Below, piece after piece: positions 45,438-59,183 of a stretch of DNA of 64,000 bases. The stretch is from Macrotis lagotis (taxonomy: Eukaryota; Chordata; Mammalia; Peramelemorphia; Peramelidae), in assembly GCF_037893015.1 (NCBI RefSeq), contig NC_133660.1:288397078-288461077 (forward strand), given 5' to 3'. The notes under the pieces were generated by a model. That model saw only the letters and a list, made by a program, of their open reading frames with translations. It made no database searches and was not told the origin of the DNA. Position numbers and translations under genes: made by a program. The stretch's first letter is position 1. Each line of letters starts with the position of its first letter.

Positions 45438-46559
45438 GTAAGGGGATCCAATGCTGTCACTCATTTTCATGCAAAATATTATTTAAAAAAACAGAAAATC
45501 TTCATCATCTGTTCAGTCCAGTGTTAGAGATTTGGCCTTCATTTCTCCAGATGTTCCAGGGACAGAAATCACAAAAAGCATATGTAAAAAGGGGAAAAAG
45601 TGCATTTCCTCAGGGAACTTCTTTTATCCAGTAGATGAGGAATTGCTGAATTGGTTGAACTCTCATGGCTTTTAACCAAATTCAAATTTGCTTCTAATTT
45701 TTCTTAATAATTGTAAGGAACTTTGATGACTTGATTTTATCTAACATTTATCTATTCAGTATTTTATTTTTCCAGGGATTCATGTCAACAATTTTTTTTA
45801 TTCATTTCCAAATTTCCTCCCTTCTTCCCACCTAAGTCCCCTCATTTAGAAAGCGAGCAATTAGATGTAGGTTATAAGTATATTGTCATGGAAAACTTTT
45901 CCATAATCATCATGTTATGAAAGAAAATATACAACCCCAGCCTATTAATTAGGGACTAACTGGGCAAATTATAGAAAACTAATGTGATAGAACAGAAGTG
46001 TTATAAGAGAAATCATGAAGAATGGTACTACAGAGTAGCCCGGAAATACCTGCATGAACTGATCTTGATTGAAATGAGTAGAACCAGAAGAAAAATGTCC
46101 ACACTAATAGCAATGCTGGGTGATGACTGACCATGCTCTTGTTTATTTCAGTAGTACAATAATCAAAGAAAACTGCAAAAGATTCGTGTTGGAAAACATT
46201 ACCCATATTCAGAGATAAAACTGTGGAGTGTAAGTGTAGACCAAAATTTATTGCTACCAACTTTTAAAAGATGTCTGATGTATATTATTCTCTCACAATA
46301 TAACAAATTTAGATCTATGTTTAGAATCATTATACATGTATGCCCTATGTTGAATTGCTTTCTCTTCAGAAAGGGGGAGGGAAGGATAAGAGGGAAAAAA
46401 TACAAAACTCTAAATCTTTCAAAAAATTGTTTCTTGAAAACTACCATTCCATGTCATTGTAAAAATAAATAAATTAAATATCAAATTAAAATAAAGAAAA
46501 TATATCTTCCTCAAAAATAAGACATCAAGAAAAATAGAAATGCAAAAAAAAAAATCCTT

Positions 46560-47460
46560 CAGTCTATATTCAGATACCAACAACTGTTTCTCTGGAAAAA
46601 TCGTCATCAAAAGGGTAGTAACCATACTTTGCTGTAGGTGATGTCCCCTTTTCAGGAGTTATTTCAGTTGTACTTGCCATTTTCTTTAATGGGTCCTATG
46701 GAGGAGTTAGGGAACTGGGTTTGCAAATTGTCTGACCCAAACAGGAGTTAGGTCATGGTATGCTGGGATACACTCCCGCCTAGGGATCCACAAGTGTTCA
46801 GACCTTTCAAGGTGATATTCGTTAAAATAATGTGTTTTCTGCTCTCCTACCATATGCAATCATCTGAGAATGATAAGAACATTTTTTTTTTCTGTCCTGG
46901 AATTGGAACAGTTGTCCATGCTACCCTGCACTAGAAAACTCTGGTGAGCTACTTCTGCTTCTGTTCCTTGAGATTGTGATCCAGGGTAGTGATCCAGATG
47001 CATTTATGAGCAAAGCAAAGCAACAAGGTCAGCCTCAGAGATAGTAAAGTGGCTTGTAATACCGTTTCTGTTCTGTAGGTTGAGAGTTTGGGAAAAAAAC
47101 CATTGTCCACTGGCATGGGATAGATACTTCATGCTAACCACCGCGATTGTCTTGTGAATCCATGGGCTGAAAGGTCTATTTCCTCTGAGGTCATAGATCC
47201 CAAGGCCTGCTCTGAGATTGTTGGGAGCCTGTCAGCCTGGTTTGTCTTATTCTTCATTGCACTCTTCTCTCATTCTAGTGAAATAGATTTTGCCTGTCAA
47301 ACTGCAAAGTTGTCTTGGGCTTTATGATTTTATTCTGCCTTCATCTGCCCTCTAGAATGTGTTTAGAGTCATTACTTAGAGCTATTTGGAGGTTTTTGGT
47401 GGGGGAGTTCTGGTAATCCCTTTCTCACTTTGCCATTTTGGCTCTTCCTCCTCTGACAAC
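46560..47460 (-). repeat. L1 5'-UTR fragment, antisense (copy C)
   Basis: Counterpart of 4610-5523 in copy A, with the same right edge 'ttgccattttggctcttcct'. Confidence 0.5.
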
Positions 47461-48369
47461 TTTAGTTGAAATAAATATTTCTCTTCCTCATGTCAAATAA
47501 TCCCCAGGTACACGCTCTTTCCTTTTCATTTTAAAGCGGGTTTGGGAATTATTTTCAAAAAGGACGAGCCATTTGTCTTCACCAGTTTCTGGTAACTAGC
47601 AGCATGTAATTCTGTGTTTACAATGATCTTCCCATTTTTGACTGAGAATTTGCTTCCTGTATGAATCTGGGCTTGATTTGCCAAGCATATGACAGTATCC
47701 TTTTATTCAATCCATTTTTCCTATTTTTTAATTTTTTTCAATTATGTGAAATAATAGTTTTCAACATTTATTTTTCTAAAATATTCATTCTCTCACACTT
47801 TCTTCCCCCCACCCTATGTTTGCAAGTAATCTGATTTAGGCCATGTATAGGTATGTTACCCTTATTAAACTGAGTCAAAGTGCAAAAAGAATCAGAAAGA
47901 AAAGAGAAACCATGAAAAGGAAGAAGCAATAGTCAAATTTAGAAAGGTGAAATGAGTAGGGTTTGATCTGCAATCAAATTCAAAATTCCAAATTCCAGAT
48001 TTTTCTGGATGAGGTTGTCATTTTAAATAGGAGGTCTTTTAGAGTGATTAGGTATCATTGCACTGCTGAAAAGAGATAAATCTCTCACAGTTTATCATCA
48101 CACATTGTTGTCACATCACTCAGAATTGGGAAACAAGGGAAACAAATATCTATTAAAGGTTTCATTTCTCAAATATGTATAAAATTCAGTAAAATTTTCA
48201 AGTAGAAAGTCTTCCCATATTGATATGTCATTAAGCATATGCACAATCTGACATGCAAAGAAGGGGTCATAGCTGTCTATAGTAATTTGAAAATTATGAT
48301 AAATCAATTTAAATTGGAGAAATGCTGTAGAATGACACAATTGAGGAGTCACTTAACTTTTTTTTAACA

Positions 48370-48835
48370 TTTTCTTCAATTTATTTACACATTACTAAAA
48401 TATTCTTGTTGTAAGACTAAACATAATAACACATCACCCAACAAAATTATAAAACGTCATCAGAAATTAAGTGAAAAGAAAGAGAAAAAAAAATTCAGTC
48501 TGTGTTCTGATATCTTCAGCTTTGTCTTGGGTGCATTGCATTCTTGATCATAAATTCATCAAAGAAGTTTCTTCCAGTTTTTCCATAGTTGCTAAAGCTG
48601 ATTGTAATTCCCTCCACCCATTCCTCCCTACCACCACCATCTATTATATTTTCTCTTTCCTTTCACACTGTCCCTCTTCTAAAATGTGCTGTTGGGGCAG
48701 CTGTGTGCTACAGTGGACAGAGCAGCAGCCTTGGGGCCAAGAAGACCCAAGCCTACATGCCACGTCAGAGACCATGCAACCACCTAACCCAATAGTCCTA
48801 GACAGCACGCCCAATACCACCACCATGCAAAGATG
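48370..48835. repeat. LINE/SINE composite (copy C)
   Basis: Counterpart of 6420-6900. The open frame of 121 codons here is repeat-derived. Confidence 0.45.
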
Positions 48836-49804
48836 AAAATGCGTTATATATAATTATCCTCTCCTATCCATTGTCCCAACTAGATGCCCCCTAATTGTTT
48901 TAAAAGCAGATCATTAGCAATTATAATTAGAAAAATAAAATTAAAATTAATGCAATCCTTAAGCCTGTATAATTTAAGAACAGTATACCACTTCAGCATA
49001 ATACTTCAGAGAGATAAATTGATTATGGAAAAACAATTCCCTAAAAATACTGAAAGAGAACTGTGCAGCAAAACTTCTTAAATGTACAGATTTGGGTTTT
49101 TAAAATTATCACTGTAATGAAGACTAACTTTCAATATCACTGACTGTCTCAGGTATAGAGACACAAAAATGTGCAGGTCACAGGAAACTGAGATTTGTTT
49201 GGCCAATTTCCTTTCCAAAAATGAGAACAAAGATAATGTGTATTTCCAGTTTTACTCAATATATTCATAAGGCATAAACATGAAGTGAATCTTTAATATT
49301 AAAATTTAATGTTTGGTTTTATTGGTTCTATTGTTTTCTAATTTCTTTTACTTGTGTGTCTTGCTTATTTTACTGTGGGTGGCCTATTATTTGATTTACT
49401 AGGCCTTCCACTGTTGGTGGCAAACTGATTTACTTTTATTTCATATATTTTCATGTTCCCTTAAGGAACAGGGAGTACGTGCTGTAGCTTATGTGGACTT
49501 CTAGTCACTGGCATGGTCTCTCCAATGTGACTTGGTTTTGGGTTATTTCTGTTACAAATAGTTTTGTTGTTCTTACTGTTGTTTTTAAGCACATATTTCC
49601 TACACTTAATATTATTTTTCATAAACTCCTGCTACAGTTCCTGTCTTGTCTGCTCTCCTGTCAGGTGTATGCTGCCTCCTGTAGCAGTGTTCTCAGTTTT
49701 TGCATCATGATATCTCAGGTCATCTCAGGTACCCATAGAGGAGAAAGTATACTTTGCATTTTTTATTTTATAAGTAATCATTTCAATTACAAGTGCTACA
49801 TGTC

Positions 49805-50180
49805 TGTCCGGGGTCTTCTTCCCCGGACTCCTGAGTGAGCTCCTCAGTGGGCACTGCTTCAGGCGTCCCTGGTGTTTTCCCTCCCCCGGGGATCAGTGAG
49901 GAGGGACTCAGGCAGACACTTCTTCAGGAGGCATATGTTTTATTAGGTGCAGAGGGATCCCCCGAATAGCTCAGGGCGATGGCTAATATAGGGAGTTCGT
50001 TCTGGGCTGCCACCCTGATCCGCCCTGAGGGCAGAACCTACCACCCGATTGGAGCAATGGACACAGGCCAACCAGGTGAAGCCACTGCTCCCCTTAAGGA
50101 ACCGTGTCTTCTTTAGATTGGCCTGACCTCACTCTCGGGGAGGTCCTATCCACTCAGGCGGTCAGGGCCAACCCCCGACA
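49805..50180 (-). mobile_element. Solo LTR, class II (ERVK-like), with 6-bp target repeats
   Basis: A 376-bp element with TG..CA ends, read on the minus strand. It has a TATA-like box and an AATAAA before the R/U5 part. The 6-base target repeat 'catgtc' flanks it at 49799-49804 and 50181-50186, a size typical of class II elements. Copy A has the uninterrupted site near 7870, so it inserted after the A/C duplication and is young. Only the LTR remains. Confidence 0.85.
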
Positions 50181-52153
50181 CATGTCACTTCCTTACTAAG
50201 TCTTCATTCCAGCAGAGCAACATTTGAGAGAGATTTACATATGCAACAATAAATAAAAAAAAATTTCAGTTTATGAAATCTTTCTCTAGAGGTAGATAAG
50301 ATTTTTCTTCATCATTCCTTCTTATGTGACTTCAATGTATGATTACTCAGAATTACTTAGTGACTCAATAATTGTATTCAGAACATGCTTGCATTGTATT
50401 CAGTATTCTCTTTGATTTAATCTTGGCCCTCTGCAGCATTTCATTGCAGTTTCTCCATGGTATTTTTCATTAACATCAATTTCTTTGCTTTTTCTTTTAC
50501 CTCAGTAATCCAATGTATCACAATAATAAATCCAGTATCACAAAAATGATCTATTATATCACAATTTATTCGTTTGTTCCCCATTGATGGACAACTATTC
50601 AATTTGAATTCTGTGCAATCCCAAAGACAGTGGCTGCAAATACATTAGAATATATATAAACTTGTTTTAGTTTGTCATAATTACTTAATAATGTACCTAA
50701 TTAGTAGTATAGCTGGGTCAAATTGTACTGATTCTTTTAGATCTCTTTCAGTGTAATTTCCAGTAACTGCTCAAAATGGTCAGCTCAGTTCACAATTCCA
50801 CCAACAGTATATTAGAATCCTAATGTTTCCGCTTCCTTCCCATTTACATTTTTATCAATTTGATAGGTAGGGCAAAGAATGTCAGTTATTTTCCTATATA
50901 TTTCTCTAATCAATAAAAGAAGCTATGTTCTTGGCATATGGAAATCAGGACCATCCCCAAATTATTAATGAAGGAATGTGCTTTCTGACTGGAGCTCTAA
51001 GACAGCATCATTTAAAATTACCCTGCTGAGATCAAACTTACTATTATTGCTGGCTATATTGTGTATATCATAATCATAGATTTGAGCCTAAGAATAACAG
51101 GTTTTTACAAGTAGATATGTTTTAAGTTCTCACTTTTCCGCCAAGTGAGATGAAAAATGTTAGAATGAAGCTTTATTCTCTGAATTAGTTGTCTATGGGC
51201 TGGAGTGGAAGGAAAGAACAGTTCATCATCTTGGCCACCTTTATCAGGGTATCGTTTCTGACTTGGTGACTGGGGAATGACTTAAATTACATTTCTGCAC
51301 TATATTTTTTATCTCATTTCTAGAAAATTATGGAAGAAGGATAAACCAATGACAATACATGAAACTTTCTCTTGCATTTCTTTCTTCTGTCACTAGTAAA
51401 TTCTTTTGGGTTCAGATCAGACATTTGTGAGCTCAGTGAATAGAGAGGAGTGAATCTTTCCTTAATTAACAGTGTTCTCACTAATAGTGTAAAGCCAATC
51501 TTGGCAATATATATCAGCATGAGATCTCCATCCCCATCTCTGATAGGGTTAGGACTAGAACAAATTTCCTCCTTGAACAAGCAGTATGACATAATTCTTA
51601 GTTTAAAGGAAATATACTTTCTGGAATTATATGAGGAATGGGAAATATGCAACAGAAAGACAGGATAAAGGAAATGAGGAGATGAGAAAGAGCAGGCATC
51701 TATCTAGGCACCGAGAATTATCTCATAGTTGCATGAAGGAGACTGTAAGCATGTCCTTCTTAAATAAACACAAGAGAAATAGGAAGAAGTTAGTCGTTAT
51801 TCCAAAGAAGCTGATTAAGGTATAAAGTTAAATAATAAGATACTAATGGATAGCATGTTGTAAAAGTGGACTTTTTAGGAGGGAGCTCAGATTTCCATCA
51901 TTGGAAGCTTTCAAACACAGATTTAGTAATTGCTTGATGGAGGTATTGGAGAAGGGATTCTTCTTCAGCTAAAGTTTCAGAAATTCGTTCAAATCAGTGT
52001 CTTTCTTAAGAGTGTAATTGTGTGACATGACACTATAAATTAAAATCAAAAGCTCTGATTTATTGCCTGCTCTGTACAAGCCATTACATTTTTTCTTATG
52101 CAAATGTGAAGAAACATAAATGACCATTCCGGGCTTCTTTATTTTTATTTTAG

Positions 52154-52960
52154 ATAAACTATGGTCCATTTGATCTTCTCCTGACTGATAAGCTCCAGTA
52201 TCCATATATCTATCAGGTGGGCAGCAAAGATTCCACTCTTCATCTTGCATTTGTCTAAATGATGCTACATTTTGGCTCGACTTGGGTAGGACTAATTCTT
52301 GCAGACAACATAAGAGGGGAAAGTTTCTTCAGGACTCTACAAGCAGAGATGGCCAGGAATAGTCTCTGTGTGGGATTTATGGAAATAATCTCAAGCATGT
52401 TTGACCTTTATTCGGGTGAAAAGTACAGCATCCTTTCTAGGACCATTGCATCATCATCCAATGTGATTTTTACCTATGGAGATTCAGATTTCCTTCAGCA
52501 TCTTTTGGTTATATTGCTTGACTATATCCTATATGGAAAGGTGTTGGTGACCACATTTTCCTGGGAATTTTTTAGTCATCAACATCTTGAACAGTTTATT
52601 AATTTACATGGAACAGTAATACTTTCTCCTCCCCAGAAGGAGATTCCTGGTTTCATAGATTTTGTAGAAAGCCTGAATCAAAGTGTGGTGTCTGAGAACA
52701 TTTTTCTAAAAGCATTCTGGGAATCAGTCTTTGGTTGCAAATTTTCAGAAAACGATAATCTAGATATGTTCATTCCTATTTGCCAAAAAGGCCTTTCCTT
52801 GGCTGATATACAGGCTCCAGATTTTAATCTGATCATAAGAGAACTGAGTCTTAATGTTTACAATGCAGTATATGTAGTTGCCTATGCTCTGCATGAGCTG
52901 CTCCAGACTGAGGTAAGGGAGACATCAGAACTTGCAAAAAACCCAGACCTCTCTTACAAG
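52154..52960 (+). pseudogene. Copy C exon 3 with premature stop
   Basis: The same 807-nt length as A, with acceptor 'tttattttag' and donor AAG|gtaag. Codon 35 of the exon is TAA. After the stop the frame is open for 234 codons to the exon end and very close to copy A. The apparent Met at 52259 is an internal codon and not a start. Confidence 0.88.
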
Positions 52961-53199
52961 GTAAGATTTCTTTTTGACTCCTATGCTTAACAGAGAGTAC
53001 ACTCAACATCCTATTGTTAATTATCTGTTGTATGAATGATGCAGGAATGGTGAGAGTCTGCAATACTACGTTTTGTTTCCTACCATTGCTTCTGGTATGT
53101 TTCTTAGTTTGTGCTTATAAGGAATCCGGGTTAACAAAACCAATGAAATGATCTCCTAGAGGAGGCATTGATTTCAGCTGATACGGCAGCCATGGGGAA

Positions 53200-56174
53200 G
53201 TTGTTGTTCTTTTTACACATCTCTCTGAGTTTTGGGAACTTCTTAAGGTCTCTTAAGTCCTAGCAATGGTGTTGATGGGAGAGAAGCTATCCATGGTTTT
53301 AGAAACATTTGGGCACAGTTCCAACTTGTTCTGCACATTGTTTTGATGAGTTCCCCACTGCACCATCAATGCATTTGTGTCCCAGATGAAGCATATCTCA
53401 TTCAGGATTGATCATTTTCCTTTGTTGTCATCTTGTACAGTCTGATACATGTGAAGTCGTTCCTCACACTTGTGTAAATTTACATTTCCCTGATCAATAA
53501 TGATTTCAAGCATTTTTTCATGTGCTTAAAGATACCTTTACTTTCTGCACCTGGTAACATCCATTTTGATTATTTATAAGTAGGGCAACAATTTGAATTC
53601 TAATGAATTTAACTATGTTTGTTTATGTTTTAGAAATGTGCCCTTTGTCAAGAACACTGTTTGTAAAAAAGACATTCCCACCATATTGATTCCTGTTTAT
53701 TCATGATTTCATTGTTTTTAATTGATTGAAATCAAAATTTTCCATTTTGTATTTTATAATGTTCTCCATCTTTTCTTTGATCATTAGCTTCTTCCATTTC
53801 CATATATCTGACAAAATAATTATTCCTTGAAATTCTAACTTGTTTAGCTTAAAATATCACCCTTTATTGCCATATTTGGACCTCATTGGACCTTATAGTG
53901 GTATAGAGTATGAGATGTTGGTCTATGCCAAATGTCTGCCATATTATTTCCCATTTTCCCAGAATTTTTTTTTAAAGGACTGAGTTCATTTCTGAAAAGC
54001 TGAAACCTTTGGTTTTCTCAAACATTTTATTGCCATAGTAATTTGCTATTCTTTCCTATCTACCTAAACAATTCTGTTGTGCTACAACTCTATTATATAT
54101 TCATTTTATTCTCTTAATAAACTTATTCTTTTGTTCTTCTGTATGAATTTAGCTGTTTTTTCTACCTCGAAAAAATAACTTTTTTTGAAATTTGACTAAC
54201 CTGGTTCTAAACAAGTAATTAAATCTGGGCAAAATTATCATTTTTTTTCTATTAGCTCAGTCTAAGCATGAGCAATTGACACCTGTCCAGATATTTAGAA
54301 ATGATTTTTTTTGTACAATTATTGTTTTACAATTCTTTCACATAGTCCCTGAGTCTACCATTACTTTGTATGGAATTTCTCTTTGTATCTCTTGATGCTG
54401 ACTCTTATTAGTTATATACTGAAGTGGTCTTGAAATTTGTCTTTATTATATATCCTGCAACTTTGGTGGTGTTTCTAATGTTTTCAAGGAACACTTTTAG
54501 ATAATTTTCTAGGATTCCCTAACTAAACTGTTGTATATGAAAAGAATGAGAGCTTTATTTCCTCATTACCTATTCTAATTGTCAATTTTTTTCCCTTCTT
54601 TATTGTTTAGATTAACATTTCTAATGAATTATTGAATAAAAGTGGCGACAAAGATATCCTTATTTCAAAACTAATCTTATTGGCAATACTTCTAGCTTCT
54701 CCTCATTAGATATAACGACTGGATTTTAGATAGATTTTGTTTATTGTTTCAAGGAACACTCCACTTAGTCCTACTCTAGTCTTTTGAAAGAAATGTGTGT
54801 TTTATTTTGGCAAAAGCTTTTTCAACATCTATTGAAATAATGACAAGTTTTCTGTTAGACTTTTTAATTATGGTCAGTGTATCTGGTAGTTTTAATAATA
54901 ATGAAGCAACCCAGCAATTCTCATATAATTTGTACTTGATTATTGTGTATTATACTTGTGTAAACATACTGGAATCACAATGAGAACATTTCATTTAAAA
55001 TTTTTCCACTCACATCCCTTGTGGAATTTGGTCAATAATTTTCTTTATCTGTTTTGCCTCTTTCTGGCTTAGGTATCAGCACATTAATGGTTTCATAGAA
55101 GGAATTTGGCAAAACTCCTCCATCACATTTTATTTCAAATAGCTTAAAAGAATTTGAAAAAATATTTGTTCCTTTGATATTTGGGAGAATTTTCTTGTGA
55201 ATCCATCTTACAGAGGATATTTTTACTTAAGGAGTTCATTGATGGCTTTTTCTATTTATTTTTCTGTGATGGGATATTTAAATATTTAATTTCCTCTTCT
55301 TTTAACCTTGGTATTTGATTTTTAGTAAATATTTATCCATTTCACTTTGTTATCAAATTTATTGTCATACAGGTGGGCAAAACTTATCTATATCATTCTT
55401 TTTTTTCTTCCTCATTGGTAATGAATTCAGCTTTTCCATTTTTGATACTGGTAATGTGATTTTCTTTTTTCCTAATCAAATTAAACAAACTTTTATCTAT
55501 CTTAATTGTTTTTTGATAAAAACCAACAGTTTCATTTGTTACTTTAATAGCTTTTTTACTTTCAATTTTATCAATTTTTACATTTTCATAATTTAAAATT
55601 TGAGGAATTATTTGTTTTGTCTCTAGTTTTTTGGTCATACGCAATTCCTTGTAATCCTCTTTCTCTATTTAATTCATGGATGCACTTCAAGATGTAGAAG
55701 TTCCCACAATAACTGCTTTGACTGAATTTCACAAATTTTTCTATATTGTCTCATTGTTTTGAATGAAATTTCAATATTTCAATATTTTGATGATTTCATG
55801 CTTGAAACACTCAATCTTTTAAATTAGATTATTTAGTTTCCAATAAATTTTAGGTCTATTTCTCTTTGACCCTTTATTGCAAGCGAATTTGTCAAATCAT
55901 TTTCTAAAAAGAATGCATTTAATATTTCTTCCTCTATGCATTTGGTCATGAGGTTTTAATGCCCTAATATGAGGTCAATTTTTGTGTAGGTGAGAGAAGA
56001 AAAAGTATATTCCCATGAATCTGCATTCAGTTTTTTCCAGAGTTCTATCATATCTGACTTTTCTTATAATGTTATATTCTATTCACCTCCTTAGTTTCTT
56101 TCTTCTTTATGTTATGATTAGATTTATCCAATTATGAGAATCAGAGTTTAAGGACCCCTACTAATATAGTTCTG

Positions 56175-56224
<50 letters not shown>

Positions 56225-56870
56225 GTCTTCCTGTAACTCATTTAGTTTCTCCCTAAGAATTTGGATGTTATCCCACTTAGTACACACATCTACTATTAAA
56301 ATCACCTCGTGGTCAAGGGTACCTTTTAAGAGAATGTGCTTTCCTTACTTATCCCTTTGAATGAGATCTATTTTGCAATTTCTTTTTTTGAGGTAAGAGT
56401 TGCTACTGCTGCATTTTCACTTCAGGTGAAGCATAATATATATTGCTCAGGGTTTTATGTTTACTCTGTGTGTGTCTCTCTGCTTCACATGTATGTCTTT
56501 TAGCAGTATATCATAGGTTTCTGGTTTTTCATCCACTCTGCTATCTGCTTGCATTTTTTGGGAGAGTTCATCTCCATTCATATTCACTATTATAATTACT
56601 AACTCTTCATTAGCCTCCACTCTATCTCCCCCTTACTTGTACTTTTTTCCTCCCTTCATCCTTATTCCTCCTCATCAGTGTTTTGCTTCTGCATGCCAGC
56701 TCCCTCAATCTGTTCCCCATCAACCAGTCACCTTCCATTTTCCCCCCTCTTTCCCTATTCCCTTCCACACTTTTCCCCTTCTAATCTTTAAAGTGAAAAA
56801 TAAATTTCTGAACCAATTCAGTGTTTGTATCATTTACTCTTTAAGCCAAATCTGATAAGAGGAAGATTCT
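53200..56870 (-). repeat. Antisense L1 in intron 3 of copy C, truncated
   Basis: Counterpart of 10900-14470 of copy A, ending at a deletion junction at about 56865-56869. The ORF1-like part present in A is missing. Confidence 0.6.
56176..56226. repeat. (TA)n microsatellite expanded in copy C
   Basis: About 50 bases of alternating TA/CA. The aligned site in copy A (about 13820) has only 'gatatatatg'. Confidence 0.9.
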
Positions 56871-57052
56871 TCTGTTGTGCAAAGTTTGCAACAGATAATG
56901 AGAAAATAAGTGCAGAACTCTAAGTGGAGCTTTAGAAGAAAAAAATAGAAAAAAGAGAGAATGATAATATATGAAAGTGCCAAAATAATTTTACGTTGAT
57001 AATCAAATCTGGGTTATAGGCATAAATACTTCTTCCCTTGTCCTTGCTTTAG

Positions 57053-57270
57053 CTCCACCATTTTCTGAAGTGCAAAGTTTCCATGAGTAGTGCCAATGAT
57101 GAGCTATGTTGAGATCGAGTCACCGAGGCTGCTGAGACATATGAGATCCTGAATTTTAAATCTTTTCCTAATGATATGTGACACTGGTGAAAGTGGGTGA
57201 ATTCATCCCTTTGCATGAGGGATTCAGGGTTAATCAAGAATCCATTGAATGGCCAGGAGATTTCGCTCAG
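57053..57270 (+). pseudogene. Copy C exon 4, stop and frameshift
   Basis: 218 nt against 219 in copy A. It has one in-frame TGA and one single-base deletion as described for the whole copy. Splice sites are kept. Confidence 0.85.
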
Positions 57271-58307
57271 GTAAGGGGACAAGTAATAATGTGCATTTTA
57301 TCATTTTGCCTTTTTAGAACCCTGCACAGTGTTATTTCTTTATTGGCACCAGGAAATTCTCCATCTACATTAGAAATGATTGTAACAGGGAGCTAGTATC
57401 TATTCACTCTTAATGCTCTGAGTAAGTCAGAACTCTGATTTCCCTATTTTCAATCCTACTTTTAAAATATTTCCAAGTTACAAAAAGTTCTGAGTATTTC
57501 ACATTTAGAGAATCTTGAAATACATCAATTGCATTTGCTGAAATTTGAAATATAACAAGGAATGCATAGTGGAGAAAAATATTTGTCAAATGGGACATAT
57601 TACATGAAAAACTCTACAATTTTTGGAATCCTGCAATTATATAAATATTTATCCTGAAATTTTTCTCAGTTCTTTTTAGAAAAAATGAAGAAAAAAATTT
57701 GTATCATCTTGGATAAATCAAATGTACATAAAAGTCTGATGATGTTTAAATTATTAAAACATTTTATACTTATACATTTTTTAGAAAGTTCTACATAAAC
57801 TATTCAAATTATCATCTCTAATTTATTTTTCTCTTTTGATTTGTAAATAGAAATTCTTTTTGCATTAATTAAACATAATAAAATATAAATAAATAAATAG
57901 ATAAATAAAAAGATTTATCCTATGATTTGTCCCCAAATATGACAATGACTTTTAGAGACACAATTTAAATTGTGGTTATGTAAATCATGGGTCTATGCAG
58001 TTTCATTTGCCTATGTGATTTGATAATCCCAACCCAGTCTTCATAGTGGTCTCCAGTGGAGGCTACAAATGTAAATAAACAAAGCATAGTCAGTGGGATC
58101 ACCTGATACTTAATTAATCCTGTTTACTGTCATTATTACTGTCATTATTAGAATTTATATTCTAGAAGTTCAGGATTCTCTAAAACTTTCAGGACTCTTT
58201 ATGCAAATCGAACACAACTGCAGTTTTGAGTGGAAGATTAAAAATATATTCCCCTTATGTAGTCAATGATTTATTTCAACTTTACCTGTTTACAAATGGA
58301 GTGAAGT

Positions 58308-58490
58308 GCAGCAGCTAAGTGGTGCAGTAGATAGAGCATGGACCCTTGAGTCAGGAGTACATGAGTTCAAATCTGGCCTCAGATATTTAATAATTACCCA
58401 GGTGTATGGTCTTAGGCAAGCTGCTTAATCCCATTTGCCTTGCAAAAACCTTAAGATATTACATACATACATACATACATACATACATCA
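58308..58490 (+). repeat. tRNA-derived SINE with (CATA)n tail (copy C)
   Basis: Orthologue of the SINE at 18926-19100. Confidence 0.8.
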
Positions 58491-58830
58491 ATAAATAAAT
58501 AAAAATGGAGTGAAATTTAGAGAGATATACTGGTACTTTAGGGTTAGAAAAATATATGTCAGAAACAGATTAAAGATAGGTCTAAAAAACTAACAAAATA
58601 ATCTCAGAAAAAACAAGAGGTTTAATTTTGCCCAAGGAAGGATTTTTTGCAGCTTAAGTGGGCAAATGTCTCCATTGAAGAATAGATCAACCTTGCTCTG
58701 TTGATTTGCAAAAAGTTTGTAATAAATGTCTTGCCTACTAGAGAAATGAATTCCTTGTGGACTCAGCATTCTATCTTTCAGCACTTGTTTGTACAGTGAC
58801 TTTTTCTCCCTTTCTATGAGGGAAACATAG

Positions 58831-58954
58831 ACCCCGATTGCCATATGCACCCCAAGCTGTGGTCCTGGATTCAAGAAGACCATTCATGAAAATGAGCCCA
58901 TCTGCTGCTTAGACTGTTACCCGTGCCCTGAGGGACATATTTCCAACCAGACAG
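58831..58954 (+). pseudogene. Copy C exon 5
   Basis: An open frame of 124 nt: TPIAICTPSCGPGFKKTIHE then NEPICCLDCYPCPEGHISNQ. All cysteines of the linker are kept. It is followed by the same GTGATT donor as copy A. Confidence 0.85.
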
Positions 58955-59183
58955 GTGATTTCCTAAAGATGCACAGTACTTCTCCCAGAATAATAGACCT
59001 ACTATTTTTTAAGGGATTGGGCGAATCTTAACCTGGAGTGAGTTTTACTTACCAAAATGATATTTGCTGAAATATAATAATGCTGTAATCACTCAATCAC
59101 TTTCATTCATTGAACTTTTAAGACATTCCTGTAATTAACAGGAGCACCCTCTGGTTTTATTCAACAAAAATATGCAATGAGAA

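Larger units (their letters stand above)
45146..58954 (+). pseudogene. Copy C: V2R pseudogene, exons 2-5
   Basis: Closest relative of copy A, with exons 45146-45437, 52154-52960, 57053-57270 and 58831-58954. All splice sites are consensus. Exon 1 is absent because homology to A only begins at about 44478, inside intron 1. Exon 3 has a TAA at 52256-52258 (A has CAA at the aligned codon). Exon 4 has an in-frame TGA in place of the A codon GGA (after ELC). It also has a 1-base deletion ('gatatgtgac' against 'gatattgtgac'). Exon 6 would fall in or beyond the gap at 59184-59283. It is dead as a receptor but diverges little from A, so inactivation is recent. Confidence 0.9.

Noticed and set aside
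52259-52990. Open frame with Met in copy C exon 3 that could look like a separate gene
   Set aside because: The Met is an internal codon after the premature stop; the frame is V2R exon 3 and runs past the splice donor.
58440-58500. (CATA)n array as a possible regulatory or CRISPR-like repeat
   Set aside because: It is the simple-repeat tail of a SINE, shared with copy A.
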